In this document: piece by piece, positions 17,422-28,374 of the stretch | Layout of the letters: every line of letters starts with the position of its first letter | How positions within the stretch are numbered: position 1 is the stretch's first letter | Source of the DNA: Bacillota bacterium | GTDB lineage: Bacteria > Bacillota > Clostridia > Lachnospirales > Lachnospiraceae | Length of the DNA: 42,030 nt | NCBI GenBank assembly: GCA_029779695.1 | Contig: JAKPAB010000053.1 | Location: 1 to 42,030 of the forward strand | Direction: 5' to 3' | Notes under the pieces: model-generated | Database searches by the model: none | What the model saw: the letters and a program-made list of their open reading frames with translations, nothing else | What the model was told of the DNA's origin: nothing | Translations under genes and position numbers: made by a program

Positions 17422-17685
17422 TTGGCAAACATTAAGTCAGCTAAAAAGAGAATTCTTGTAAATAAGAAAAAGTATGAGAGAAATAAGAGCGTTCGTTCAG
17501 AAGTTAAGACTTACATCAGAAACGTTGAGTCTAGCGTAGAAGCTGGAAACAAGGACGATGCATCTAAGGCTCTTGTCGCAGCAGTTTCAGTTATCAATAA
17601 GGCTGCTAGCAAAGGTATTTATCACAAGAACAATGCTGCTCGTAAGGTTTCACGTCTTTCCAAGGCTGTAAACCAGATGGCATAA
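17422..17685 (+). CDS. rpsT: 30S ribosomal protein S20
   Basis: Binds 16S rRNA early in 30S assembly. It starts at TTG 17422, with GGAGGTGG at 17409-17416. The upstream frame (ATG 17299 or 17408) overlaps the promoter or the ribosome-binding site and is rejected. The 87 residues match the family along their length: ANIKSAKKRILVNKKK, then VSVINKAASKGIYHKNNAAR and SRLSKAVNQ at the end. It faces holA. A rare start codon on a ribosomal protein gene can be part of autoregulation, as in E. coli S20; that link is inference here. Confidence 0.97.
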   Translation: MANIKSAKKRILVNKKKYERNKSVRSEVKTYIRNVESSVEAGNKDDASKALVAAVSVINKAASKGIYHKNNAARKVSRLSKAVNQMA

Positions 17686-17702
17686 TCTCTAAATTAAAAT
17701 TC

Positions 17703-17748
17703 AAAAAACGCATCTGCTTGATCATGTGATCTAGAGGATGCGTTTTTT
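17703..17748. terminator. Bidirectional terminator between rpsT and holA
   Basis: AAAAAACGCATC (17703-17714) pairs perfectly with GATGCGTTTTTT (17737-17748), with an inner GATCA/TGATC hairpin in the loop. A runs on the left and T runs on the right give a T tract for transcripts from either side, serving both rpsT and the converging apbE-holA operon. Confidence 0.9.
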
Positions 17749-17807
17749 TAGTACGATCATTTAAACTTACAAATAGGACATTACTAAGCTGTATATATAA
17801 GCTATTA

Positions 17808-18782
17808 TTATATATGCCCCATAATTAACATTTCTAATGCATTTTGAGCTGAGATAAGTCCTGATTTTGATTTTCCCTCAAGGGATGCAGCTTCATTTAA
17901 AAATGACAGAACTTCCTCTTCAGAGAAGTTTTGTGACACTTCGAGATTTTTACTTACAAAGTAGGATGCAATACCGGCAGCACTGGCGATTTCAGAATTA
18001 CTATAGTGTCTGTCATGCATATTCTTTACGAGAAGTAATTGCTTGAATTGAGATTCTAACATATACAAGATTCTAAAGGGTTCTTCACGATTTAATAAGA
18101 GACCACGGTAATAGCGCATAGCTAGGGCCGAGTCCTTGGCGCTTATGGCACGGATCATGTCGAAGATCTTTTCTTCTACCTGTCCGACGCAAACGGTGCG
18201 AACATCATCGCGCTCTATTTCGTCTCTGTCTCCAACGTAGCTGATAAGCTTGTCAAGCTCCGTATCCATTTGATCCATAGATTCGTTAGCTCTTATATAG
18301 AATTCATTCCAGGCGGTTGCCTTGATTTTTTTGCCTTCTTTTTTTAGCTTATTGATTGCCCATATGGAAAGCGTGCGCTCTTCAGGCATTTTGCATTCTA
18401 TAAAAAGAGCAGAATCTTTTACCGCTTTGTAGGTCTTGGTTCTCTTATCTAGAGATACATCGGTAAAAATGAAAATAGTTGTTTCCGGAAAATCCTTCAG
18501 GTAGTCTGCCAGTTTCTCATCAGATTTTGTAAAATATTCGCATTCTTCACATAAAATTATTCGTTTATCTGCGAAAAAAGGCATAGTTTCAGCTAGGTCT
18601 ATGAGCTTATCGGTGGAAACATCATTCATGGTAAAGGTTGAAAAATTCATAGTGTCCTTTCCCTTGACCAGAGCCTTTAATAGCTTTTTCTTATAGTTTC
18701 GTCTTAGATATGCTTCATCACCATATAATACATATACATTATGAAATTCTCCGGAATTGATATCCTGATCTATAGGATGCAT
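17808..18782 (-). CDS. holA: DNA polymerase III delta subunit
   Basis: Clamp-loader subunit that opens the beta sliding clamp. The length (324 residues) is normal. The N-terminus NVYVLYGDEAYLRRNYKKKL, FADKRIILCEECEYF near 75-90 and the C-terminal LLLNREEPFRILYMLESQFKQ segment are typical of HolA in Firmicutes. AGAGG lies 5 bases before the start. The gene is 23 bases downstream of apbE and probably shares its transcript. In many relatives holA follows comEC; here four genes and an inversion of direction separate them. Confidence 0.93.
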   Translation of the reverse strand: MHPIDQDINSGEFHNVYVLYGDEAYLRRNYKKKLLKALVKGKDTMNFSTFTMNDVSTDKLIDLAETMPFFADKRIILCEECEYFTKSDEKLADYLKDFPETTIFIFTDVSLDKRTKTYKAVKDSALFIECKMPEERTLSIWAINKLKKEGKKIKATAWNEFYIRANESMDQMDTELDKLISYVGDRDEIERDDVRTVCVGQVEEKIFDMIRAISAKDSALAMRYYRGLLLNREEPFRILYMLESQFKQLLLVKNMHDRHYSNSEIASAAGIASYFVSKNLEVSQNFSEEEVLSFLNEAASLEGKSKSGLISAQNALEMLIMGHI

Positions 18783-18805
18783 AAATACCTCTTATTACTT
18801 ATTAT

Positions 18806-19795
18806 TTAGTAAGTTTTTGTTATATTGTTATTTTTATCTACAAATATGGCATCGATATTACCAAGTTTTTTTAGTAGTTCCCTGGATTTTTCCTCACCTA
18901 GACAGAAACATGATGTGCTGAGAGCATCACCATCCACGGATTCTTTGCTTAATATAGTAACAGAATTAAGCTCATTCTGACATGGATAACCTGTACTTAG
19001 ATCCAGAATATGATGATAGATAGTACCATTTTTTTCAAAAAATCGCTCATAAGTACCGCTTGTTACCATGGATTCGTCGCTTACTTCTACAGATGTGAGA
19101 ACAGAACCATTCTCAGAAAATGGCTTCTGTATGCCGATATTGTACTTCGCACCATCTGGTTTATCGCCAACAACAACTACATTGCCACCGAGGTTGATAA
19201 TGCCGCTTTTTACACCTTTTTTTAAAATGTATTCCTTCATTCTGTCGGCTATATAACCCTTGGCAATTGCACCGAGATCTAATTCTTGATCAGGTACAGT
19301 AAGGCTTACATAGTTTCCGTTTATTTTTATACTATGGTAGTCTACGGTAGAAAGAGCTTTTTTAATCTCAGAATCATCAGGAATTGTAGAGGACTTGATA
19401 GCATTCTGCCATATTTTTGATAGCTTACCTACCGTTATATCGAATTTGCCGTTAGTTAATTCACTGTAATACAAGCTTTTTTTGATGATATCTATAGTTT
19501 CAGAGTGAACTTTTACAGATTTACCACCGGCAGAATTGATTTTAGCTATATCCGAGTCAGGGTTAGTTGTGCTAAAATAGTCCTCGTATTTTTGAGCTAA
19601 TTTAAAACAACCATCGATCACACTTTCCTTATCGGAATCGTATAACGTTATGGTGATTATGGTATCAAAATAGGTGCCTGATCTGGATATGGGTTCTGTA
19701 TTTTTCCCACAGGAGGATATATTCAGAAAGATGATCAGGGTTAGAAGTATTAGACTTATTTTTTTTATTGGCTTTTTTTGTATTATTTTTTTCAT
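18806..19795 (-). CDS. apbE: FAD:protein FMN transferase lipoprotein
   Basis: Attaches FMN to threonine of exported flavoproteins such as the RnfG/RnfD or NqrB/NqrC subunits, outside the membrane. The 329 residues begin with a lipoprotein signal (lipobox ISSC, C29). The ApbE core has GTYFDTIITITLYD, LDLGAIAKGYIADRM (flavin pocket), SGIINLGGNVVVVG and HHILDLSTGYPC, with DGDALSTSCFCLG near the end (metal and catalytic region). All signatures are intact. The flavoprotein target is not in this window. No Shine-Dalgarno sequence precedes the ATG, and a TATAAT on the minus strand lies only 7 bases before it, so the message may be nearly leaderless. Confidence 0.93.
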   Translation of the reverse strand: MKKIIQKKPIKKISLILLTLIIFLNISSCGKNTEPISRSGTYFDTIITITLYDSDKESVIDGCFKLAQKYEDYFSTTNPDSDIAKINSAGGKSVKVHSETIDIIKKSLYYSELTNGKFDITVGKLSKIWQNAIKSSTIPDDSEIKKALSTVDYHSIKINGNYVSLTVPDQELDLGAIAKGYIADRMKEYILKKGVKSGIINLGGNVVVVGDKPDGAKYNIGIQKPFSENGSVLTSVEVSDESMVTSGTYERFFEKNGTIYHHILDLSTGYPCQNELNSVTILSKESVDGDALSTSCFCLGEEKSRELLKKLGNIDAIFVDKNNNITKTY

Positions 19796-19802
19796 AATTT
19801 CA

Positions 19803-19808
19803 ATTATA
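19803..19808 (-). promoter_or_regulatory. Possible -10 box of apbE
   Basis: TATAAT on the minus strand, with a weak TTTATA 17 bases upstream. The start site would fall at or next to the apbE ATG (19795), leaving no room for a ribosome-binding site. The region is very AT-rich, so a chance match is possible. Confidence 0.35.
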
Positions 19809-19851
19809 AAGTTTTTTGAAATAAATATAAAGATAACAGGAGAACTAATTA

Positions 19852-21660
19852 ATGGCAGATCAGAGTCATATCAGAAATTTTTGTATTATTGCACATATCG
19901 ATCACGGTAAATCAACGCTTGCCGATCGTATGATAGAGATGACAGGTACCCTTACCAAGAGAGAGATGCAGGATCAGGTCTTGGATAATATGGATCTCGA
20001 AAGGGAAAGAGGCATCACGATAAAGTCTCAGGCAGTCAGACTGGTATATCGTGCTGATGATGGGGAAGAATATGTCCTTAATCTTATAGATACTCCGGGT
20101 CATGTAGATTTTAATTATGAGGTATCTAGAAGCTTGGCAGCCTGTGATGGTGCGGTTCTTGTAGTGGATGCTACTCAGGGTGTTGAGGCACAGACACTTG
20201 CCAATGTATATCTGGCTTTGGATCATGATCTTGAAGTGCTTCCAGTTATTAATAAGATTGATCTGCCTAGTTCAGATCCGAATCGTGTAATTGATGAAAT
20301 TGAAAATGTAATTGGCATTGAAGCGCAGGATGCACCTCGAATCTCAGCAAAAACAGGTGAAAATGTTTCTGAGGTCCTGAGAAAGATCGTCACTAAGCTT
20401 CCAGCACCAAACGGAGATCCTGAGGCATCGCTGAAGGCGCTTATATTTGATTCGGTTTATGATTCTTATAAGGGCGTAATAGTATTTGTTAGAATCAAAG
20501 ACGGTAGGGTAAAACCTGGTGATATGCTTAAATTTATGGCTAGCGGTGCAGAGGATCTTGCAGTAGAGGTAGGATATTTTGGAGCGGGGCAGCTCATACC
20601 TTGTGATGAACTGTCTGCCGGAATGGTTGGATACATAGCTGCAGGAGTTAAAAATATCAGGGATGCACGAGTGGGAGATACAGTGACTAAAACTATAAAT
20701 CCCGCTAAAACAGCACTTTCCGGATACAAAAAAGTAAATCCCATGGTTTACTGCGGAATGTACCCGGCTGATAGTTCAAAATATTCAGATCTTAGGGAAG
20801 CCTTAGAGAAGCTTCAATTAAACGATGCTGCTCTTCAATTTGAACCGGAGACATCGATAGCACTAGGATTTGGATTCCGTTGTGGATTCTTGGGTCTTCT
20901 TCATCTTGACGTCATTCAAGAGAGACTGGAGAGAGAATATGATCTGGACTTGGTAACGACGGCTCCAGGTGTTATATATAAGATCCATACCACTGATGGC
21001 AAGGTAAATGATCTTACCAATCCTTCCAATATGCCTGATCCATCACTGATCGAATACATGGAAGAGCCTGTGGTAGATGCAGAGATAATGGTGACTAAGG
21101 ATTATATAGGAGCGATAATGGATCTCTGCCAAGAAAGACGTGGCGAATATGTATCAATGGATTATATAGAGGAAAATCGAGCTATACTCAGATATATTCT
21201 TCCATTAAACGAGATAATCTATGATTTCTTTGATGCACTTAAATCTCGTTCCAAGGGTTATGCATCACTTGATTATGAATTTAAAGAGTATAGAAGAAGT
21301 TTGTTATGCAAGCTTGATATTCTTATTAACAAGGAAGTCGTAGATGCTCTGTCATTTATCGTATTTGAAGAATCTGCCTATACAAAGGGAAGAAAGATAT
21401 GTGAGAAACTTAAGACATCTATTCCCCGTCAAATGTTTGATATACCGCTTCAGGCTGCCATCGGATCTAAGGTCATTGCCAGAGAAACAGTAAAGGCTTA
21501 TAGAAAAGATGTTTTGGCTAAGTGCTATGGTGGAGATATTTCTCGTAAGAGAAAGCTCCTCGAGAAGCAGAAGGAAGGCAAGAAGAGAATGCGCTCAGTC
21601 GGTTCGGTTGAGATCCCTCAGGAAGCATTCATGGCAGTACTTAAGCTTGATGATGAGTAA
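19852..21660 (+). CDS. lepA: Elongation factor 4 (LepA)
   Basis: Ribosome-associated translational GTPase. 602 residues, the normal length. GTPase motifs are G1 HIDHGKST (about 16-23), G3 DTPGHVDF (about 81-88) and G4 NKIDLP. Domain II, the EF-G-like domains III and V and the LepA-specific C-terminal domain follow ([20 protein letters not shown], then [15 protein letters not shown]). AGGAG lies 9 bases before the ATG. It is divergent from apbE and followed by hemW, as in many Firmicutes. Confidence 0.98.
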   Translation: MADQSHIRNFCIIAHIDHGKSTLADRMIEMTGTLTKREMQDQVLDNMDLERERGITIKSQAVRLVYRADDGEEYVLNLIDTPGHVDFNYEVSRSLAACDGAVLVVDATQGVEAQTLANVYLALDHDLEVLPVINKIDLPSSDPNRVIDEIENVIGIEAQDAPRISAKTGENVSEVLRKIVTKLPAPNGDPEASLKALIFDSVYDSYKGVIVFVRIKDGRVKPGDMLKFMASGAEDLAVEVGYFGAGQLIPCDELSAGMVGYIAAGVKNIRDARVGDTVTKTINPAKTALSGYKKVNPMVYCGMYPADSSKYSDLREALEKLQLNDAALQFEPETSIALGFGFRCGFLGLLHLDVIQERLEREYDLDLVTTAPGVIYKIHTTDGKVNDLTNPSNMPDPSLIEYMEEPVVDAEIMVTKDYIGAIMDLCQERRGEYVSMDYIEENRAILRYILPLNEIIYDFFDALKSRSKGYASLDYEFKEYRRSLLCKLDILINKEVVDALSFIVFEESAYTKGRKICEKLKTSIPRQMFDIPLQAAIGSKVIARETVKAYRKDVLAKCYGGDISRKRKLLEKQKEGKKRMRSVGSVEIPQEAFMAVLKLDDE

Positions 21661-21723
21661 TAGCTTTTTTTATTTATATTAAAAAGCAAAGGATCTATCA
21701 GTTAGAATTAAGTAGGTAATATA

Positions 21724-22977
21724 ATGGAACTATATATTCATATCCCGTTTTGCATGAGAAAATGCAGATATTGCGATTTTCTTTCAGGATCTTATGAAAT
21801 TGAAATAAGGAAAAAATACACAGAAGCTCTTATAAATGAGCTTCTGTTTTATGCTACAAAGTGTGCTGATGAAAAAGTTGATTCTGTTTTTATAGGTGGA
21901 GGAACTCCAACATTTCTAGAAACAGAGCTTATGAAACAGATTCTTACAGTGGTGTCTTCAAGATTTAATCTATCTGACAATGTAGAATATTCAATAGAAT
22001 GTAATCCTGGAACTGCCAATCAATCAGCAATGGATATGTACTATGAAATGGGGATAAATCGTGTAAGCATAGGGCTTCAGTCTGCCAATGAGGATGAGTT
22101 GCAAATGCTTGGACGCATACACGATCTGAAAGCATTCCTTAGAACGTTTGAATATGCCAGAAGGGCTGGATTTGATAATATCAATGTAGACATTATGACA
22201 GGGCTTCCTAAACAGACGCCTATGAAGCTTAGAAATACACTTAACACAGTTACGATGCTTCGCCCTGAACATATCTCAGCTTATGACCTTATAATCGAAC
22301 CTGGTACACAGTTCTATGATCTCTACAATGATGAGCTGACAAAGCGCCAACAGGGAGAAAAGAATCTGAAATCCCTGCCGGATGAGGATATGGAACTAGA
22401 ACTGACCAGGATTACAGAGAATTTTTTATCCAGCAAGGGATATATAAAATATGAGGTGTCAAATTTCGCCAGACAGGGGTTCTCATCAAGACATAATATA
22501 GGATATTGGGACAGAGTACCTTATATCGGAGTTGGAATTGGTGCGGCCTCACTTTTTAATGAAACAAGATGGTCCAATGACAGAGATATATATTCATATA
22601 TAAACAGACTGAATAAACCTGGATCAGCAGTTGCATTATGTGATGATCCAAAGATTGCCACGCTTAAAAACAGATTGCGAAATGAAGCACCCTGGGAGAT
22701 AGATAAGGATATTATACCGGAATCTGCAGATATCAAACATCTCTCTAGAAAGGCAGCAATGGAAGAGTTCTTTTTTCTGGGTCTTAGAAAAGTAAAAGGT
22801 GTCAGAAGGTCTGATTTTGAGAATTATTTTGATACTACGGTAGATGCAATATATGGGAATGTTATAAGGAAACTTCAGATTGAGGATCTTCTTACGGAAA
22901 AGATGGGAGTGATCGCTCTTACCGAAAGAGGAATGGATATTTCAAATCTGGTCTTTTCAGAATTTTTATTAGATTAA
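21724..22977 (+). CDS. hemW: Heme chaperone HemW (radical SAM)
   Basis: Radical SAM protein related to oxygen-independent coproporphyrinogen oxidase HemN but thought to insert or carry heme. 417 residues. The N-terminus is ELYIHIPFCMRKCRYCDFLS, with the Fe-S cysteines in CMRKCRYC. FIGGGTPTFL, NPGT, GINRVSIGLQS and VDIMTGLPKQT follow, then the HemN_C-like winged helix (about 340-410). The N-terminus starts directly with the barrel and lacks the long leader of true HemN. It lies in the conserved lepA-hemW-hrcA order, 63 bases after lepA. Confidence 0.93.
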   Translation: MELYIHIPFCMRKCRYCDFLSGSYEIEIRKKYTEALINELLFYATKCADEKVDSVFIGGGTPTFLETELMKQILTVVSSRFNLSDNVEYSIECNPGTANQSAMDMYYEMGINRVSIGLQSANEDELQMLGRIHDLKAFLRTFEYARRAGFDNINVDIMTGLPKQTPMKLRNTLNTVTMLRPEHISAYDLIIEPGTQFYDLYNDELTKRQQGEKNLKSLPDEDMELELTRITENFLSSKGYIKYEVSNFARQGFSSRHNIGYWDRVPYIGVGIGAASLFNETRWSNDRDIYSYINRLNKPGSAVALCDDPKIATLKNRLRNEAPWEIDKDIIPESADIKHLSRKAAMEEFFFLGLRKVKGVRRSDFENYFDTTVDAIYGNVIRKLQIEDLLTEKMGVIALTERGMDISNLVFSEFLLD

Positions 22978-23057
22978 ATATGACTTATGGAGAGGCTTGT
23001 AAAAAAGAAGAAAAATCTTATATAAAAAATGTAAATGATGCATAGTATATTGATAAG

Positions 23058-23103
23058 TATCCTCTTTATTGAACAAACCGATAAGGAGGGTATTTTTATT
23101 TTA
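23058..23103 (+). terminator. Terminator after hemW
   Basis: A 12-bp stem, 23058-23069 with 23081-23092 (TATCCTCTTTAT/ATAAGGAGGGTA, two G-T pairs), a loop of 11 bases and a T-rich tail TTTTTATTTT. It separates lepA-hemW from the heat-shock operon. Confidence 0.82.
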
Positions 23104-23125
23104 TAATTTCTTTATAAAACATTTG

Positions 23126-23154
23126 TTGACAAATATTTAGCATGGTGGTAGATT
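23126..23154 (+). promoter_or_regulatory. Sigma-A promoter of the hrcA-grpE-dnaK operon
   Basis: TTGACA (23126-23131), a 17-base spacer and TAGATT (23149-23154) with a TG extension at 23146-23147. The start is expected near 23161, so the CIRCE operator falls in the first bases of the transcript. Confidence 0.75.
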
Positions 23155-23168
23155 ATGTCATGAAGATG

Positions 23169-23195
23169 TTAGCACTCCAAAAACACGAGTGCTAA
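23169..23195 (+). promoter_or_regulatory. CIRCE operator (HrcA binding site)
   Basis: TTAGCACTC (23169-23177), nine bases, GAGTGCTAA (23187-23195): a perfect match to the CIRCE consensus. It lies just downstream of the promoter and 34 bases before hrcA, so HrcA represses its own operon until heat shock. It is the only perfect copy I found in the window. Confidence 0.98.
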
Positions 23196-23229
23196 CAAAA
23201 CAGAAAAAAGATATAGTCAAAGGGAAAAA

Positions 23230-24309
23230 ATGGAAAAGCTTAACGAGAGAAAAGAAAGCATTTTATATGCTATCATAGCGAATTACCTCGAGACAGGCGA
23301 ACCTGTGGGTTCTAGGACCATATCCAAGAGCTCAGATCTCAAGCTTAGCTCAGCTACGATTCGTAACGAGATGTCTGATCTTGAAGAACTTGGCTTTTTG
23401 ACTTCGCCACACACATCGGCAGGAAGAATTCCAACGGATAAGGGATACAGGTTTTATGTAGACCATATTATTTCTTCCAAAGATAGGGAGGTTCTTGAAG
23501 TAAAGGATCTTATGATCGCTCAGAACGAGAAGATGGAAAAATTCTTCAAAGAGCTAGTCTCATACGTAGCGCAGAATACACAGCTTCCGACAGTGATCTC
23601 AGCACCTTCTATTACAAAAAACAGAGTCAAGTTCGTCCAACTATCCAATGTAGATGAGGACCATATCCTTTCTGTAGTTGTTATGGATGGAAATGTGGTT
23701 AGAAATAATGTTATTAAAGTTTTGAATCCACTTTCCAATGATGCACTTTTAAAACTTAACATTTTGATCAACACACATTTAACCGGTCTTACTCTTCAAC
23801 AGATTAATTTAGGCACTATTTCGAAGATAAAAGAACAGGCCGGTGAGTACGCAGATATAATTGAAAGTGTTCTTAATACGGTTGCAGATACTATCTCTGA
23901 TGATGATCTGGAGATATATACCAGTGGAGCAACAAATATTTTTAAATATCCGGAACTTTCAGATTCACAAAATGCGATAAGATTCCTTACTACATTTGAG
24001 GATAAGGAAGATTTGGCAGACTTAATTAATGATGTTCAGGAGGATGTAGCCAAGAGTGGAACCGGACTTCAAGTTTATATTGGAGATGAAGCCCCTATAC
24101 AGACTATGAAGGACTGCAGCCTCGTTACAGCTACCTATGATCTCGGAGACGGAGTCAAAGGTACAATAGGAATAATTGGCCCCAAGAGAATGGATTATGA
24201 AAAGGTCATGACGAATCTTAATAGTCTGAAGAATCAAATAGAGAAGACCTTGGGACGGGCAGAGGAAACTAGAAAAAACAATGGCAATGCAGGCGATGAA
24301 AAAGTTTAG
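23230..24309 (+). CDS. hrcA: Heat-inducible transcription repressor HrcA
   Basis: Repressor of class I heat-shock genes, acting on the CIRCE element just upstream and needing GroEL for folding. 359 residues. The N-terminal winged helix (about 1-75) has ILYAIIANYLETGEPVGSRT and SSATIRNEMSDLEELGFL, followed by SPHTSAGRIPTDKGYRFYVD. A GAF-like and dimerisation part follows, ending in VKGTIGIIGPKRMDYEKVM. It is the first gene of the operon; grpE begins 15 bases after its stop. Confidence 0.97.
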   Translation: MEKLNERKESILYAIIANYLETGEPVGSRTISKSSDLKLSSATIRNEMSDLEELGFLTSPHTSAGRIPTDKGYRFYVDHIISSKDREVLEVKDLMIAQNEKMEKFFKELVSYVAQNTQLPTVISAPSITKNRVKFVQLSNVDEDHILSVVVMDGNVVRNNVIKVLNPLSNDALLKLNILINTHLTGLTLQQINLGTISKIKEQAGEYADIIESVLNTVADTISDDDLEIYTSGATNIFKYPELSDSQNAIRFLTTFEDKEDLADLINDVQEDVAKSGTGLQVYIGDEAPIQTMKDCSLVTATYDLGDGVKGTIGIIGPKRMDYEKVMTNLNSLKNQIEKTLGRAEETRKNNGNAGDEKV

Positions 24310-24323
24310 AAAGGCGGGACGTT

Positions 24324-25043
24324 TTGTCAGATTTAGATAATAACAAAGATAAATGTAAAGAAAATAAAGAAAAAGAAATCGAAAAGAAGACAGCGGACAC
24401 TAACGAAGATCAGCTAAATAGAAACGAAAATAAAGGCGAGAATAAAGATCCTAATATCAAGGAATATAAAGATTGTAAGGAAGATACAAAGGCTGAAACC
24501 AAAGATACAAAGGACAAGGATGAGAGACCTTCCGAAAATACCGCATCCGAATCTGAAGTAGATAAAGAGACAGCTGATTCCAAAGATAAAAAAGGAATAT
24601 TCAATAAGAAAAAAGACAAGCGAGATGAACAGATAGAAGATCTAAATGAAAAGCTCAAGAGGCAGATGGCTGAGTTCGAGAATTTCAGGAAGAGAACCGA
24701 AAAAGAAAAATCAACAATGTATGACTTCGGTGCAAAGGATGTAATCGAAAAGCTCCTTCCTATCGTTGATAATTTTGAACGTGCCCTTGAAACAGAATGT
24801 GCCGATGAGGCATTTAAAGAAGGCATGGATAAGATCTATAGAATGATGGTCAAAAATCTAGAAGAGGCTGGAGTCAAGCCAATGGATGCAGAGGGCAAGG
24901 AATTTGACCCGAATATGCATAATGCAGTTCAGCATATTGAAGATGAATCGCTTGGCGAGAACATTGTTGCAAAGGAATATCAGAAAGGCTACATGTACAA
25001 GGACACAGTACTTCGTCACAGCATGGTTATAGTAGCCAATTAG
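24324..25043 (+). CDS. grpE: Co-chaperone GrpE with long charged N-terminal extension
   Basis: Nucleotide exchange factor of DnaK. TTG 24324 is the start, with AAGGCGGGA upstream. The 239 residues fall into two parts. Residues 1-105 are a very polar Lys/Glu/Asp/Asn-rich tail with no hydrophobic core. Residues about 106-239 are a normal GrpE: the coiled coil (LNEKLKRQMAEFENFRKRTE), VIEKLLPIVDNFERALE, and the beta domain ending GYMYKDTVLRHSMVIVAN. Charged GrpE tails are common in Firmicutes, but this one is longer than the roughly 40-50 residues usually seen. Confidence 0.96.
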   Translation: MSDLDNNKDKCKENKEKEIEKKTADTNEDQLNRNENKGENKDPNIKEYKDCKEDTKAETKDTKDKDERPSENTASESEVDKETADSKDKKGIFNKKKDKRDEQIEDLNEKLKRQMAEFENFRKRTEKEKSTMYDFGAKDVIEKLLPIVDNFERALETECADEAFKEGMDKIYRMMVKNLEEAGVKPMDAEGKEFDPNMHNAVQHIEDESLGENIVAKEYQKGYMYKDTVLRHSMVIVAN

Positions 25044-25071
25044 CAATAGATAATAGCATGAAGTTTTTTAA

Positions 25072-26991
<1,920 letters not shown>

Positions 26992-27063
26992 AAAGAGAAT
27001 GGTGGGAATAGAGGATAGATATGTGAATCCTTGATCTCACAGGTTCTTCATAAAAAAAATTAT

Positions 27064-27098
27064 ACCCGGAAGGAGCCTCATAAACTCCTCCCGGGTTT
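27064..27098 (+). terminator. Hairpin between dnaK and dnaJ (terminator or processing site)
   Basis: ACCCGGAAGGAG (27064-27075) pairs with CTCCTCCCGGGT (27085-27096), 11 pairs with one A-C mismatch and a 9-base loop. Only three T follow, so termination may be partial. An A run (27052-27059) precedes it. It probably lowers dnaJ transcription from the operon or stabilises the 3' end of the dnaK message. Confidence 0.6.
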
Positions 27099-27117
27099 GA
27101 TGCTAGATGGATAATAT

Positions 27118-27147
27118 TTGACATATTAAAAATATGGTGTTTAATAA
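27118..27147 (+). promoter_or_regulatory. Probable promoter of dnaJ
   Basis: A perfect TTGACA (27118-27123), an 18-base spacer and TAATAA (27142-27147), just after the dnaK hairpin and 36 bases before dnaJ. No CIRCE copy is present here, so dnaJ would have HrcA-independent expression. Confidence 0.6.
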
Positions 27148-27182
27148 ACAGAGTAAAATTAAAAATTAAGTAGGAAATTATA

Positions 27183-28352
27183 ATGGCTGATCAAAAAAGA
27201 GATTATTACGAAGTATTAGGAGTTGACAAGACAGCAGATGATGCGGCAATAAAAAGCGCTTATAGAAAGCTTGCCAAAAAGTATCATCCTGATATGAACC
27301 CTGGAGACAAGGAAGCAGAGGCTAAATTTAAAGAGGCTTCTGAAGCATATGCGGTTCTAAGCGATGCTGAAAAGAGAAAAAAATATGACCAGTATGGCCA
27401 TGCTGCATTTGATGGTGGAGCTGGCGGCGGCGGATTTGACTTTTCAGGAATGGATTTTAGCGATATTTTCTCTGATATATTTGGTGGAGGCTTTGGTGGA
27501 TTTGGAGATATATTTGGTGGTGGAAGCAGGAGAAATCCCAATGCACCTTCCAAAGGCCAGAATCTCAGAGCTGCAGTAAATATTACATTTGAAGAGGCAG
27601 CTTTTGGCGTTGAAAAAGAACTTGAGATCATGCTTAAGGATGTTTGCACATCTTGTCATGGAACTGGAGCTAAGGATGGCTCATCCAAGAAGACATGCCC
27701 TAAATGTCAGGGAAAAGGTCGAGTTGTCATGACACAGCAGAGCTTATTTGGAATGGTTCAGAACGTAACTACATGCCCTCAGTGTAATGGTACCGGAGAG
27801 ATAATAATTGATAAGTGTACATCTTGTCATGGAACTGGATATATTTCTAATAAAAAGCGTATTAAGGTATCGATTCCTGCAGGAATCGATAATGGACAGA
27901 TGGTTCGAATCAAGGAAAAAGGAGAACCTGGTAAAAATGGTGGACCAAGAGGAGATCTTCTGGTTGAGGTAAGAGTTAAATCACACCCTATTTTCCAGAG
28001 AGATGACTACGATATTTATTCTACAGCTCCTATGTCTTACGCTCAGGCAGCTCTTGGTGGAGAAATAATCATAGACACTCTTGATGGTAAGGTTTCATAT
28101 GATGTTAAACCGGGAACACCTACGGACACAAGGATAAGGTTGAGAGGCAAAGGCATTCCAACCATTAGAAATAAAAATGTACGTGGTGATCATTATGTTA
28201 ATCTTGTTATTCAGGTTCCAACTGGATTATCAGGAGATGCAAAACAGAAACTTCAAGAATTTGATGCGCTGACAGGTGGATCACTTAATACTCATGAGGT
28301 TGAAGAACCTAAGGCAAAAAAGGGTAAGAAAAATCCCTTTGGCAGGAAATAG
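27183..28352 (+). CDS. dnaJ: Chaperone DnaJ (Hsp40)
   Basis: Co-chaperone that delivers substrates to DnaK and triggers its ATPase. 389 residues. The J domain (about 5-70) has the HPD motif in [11 protein letters not shown] Gly/Phe-rich linker follows (about 75-125, with [14 protein letters not shown]). Four zinc repeats come next ([32 protein letters not shown]; about 153-215), then the C-terminal substrate domains. A basic tail ends [11 protein letters not shown]. It sits 191 bases after dnaK, behind a hairpin and its own apparent promoter. The nifS-type gene follows after 22 bases. Confidence 0.98.
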   Translation: MADQKRDYYEVLGVDKTADDAAIKSAYRKLAKKYHPDMNPGDKEAEAKFKEASEAYAVLSDAEKRKKYDQYGHAAFDGGAGGGGFDFSGMDFSDIFSDIFGGGFGGFGDIFGGGSRRNPNAPSKGQNLRAAVNITFEEAAFGVEKELEIMLKDVCTSCHGTGAKDGSSKKTCPKCQGKGRVVMTQQSLFGMVQNVTTCPQCNGTGEIIIDKCTSCHGTGYISNKKRIKVSIPAGIDNGQMVRIKEKGEPGKNGGPRGDLLVEVRVKSHPIFQRDDYDIYSTAPMSYAQAALGGEIIIDTLDGKVSYDVKPGTPTDTRIRLRGKGIPTIRNKNVRGDHYVNLVIQVPTGLSGDAKQKLQEFDALTGGSLNTHEVEEPKAKKGKKNPFGRK

Positions 28353-28374
28353 AATTTAGAATAGAGGAAATAAT

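Noticed and set aside
21663-21688. GCTTTTT/AAAAAGC inverted repeat after lepA
   Set aside because: A 7-bp, mostly A-T stem with an 11-base loop and no T tract after it; too weak to call a terminator.
24410-24826. 138-residue open frame on the minus strand, Ser/Leu-rich
   Set aside because: It is the antisense of the charged grpE tail; its composition mirrors Lys/Glu codons, and it has no ribosome-binding site or neighbours on that strand.
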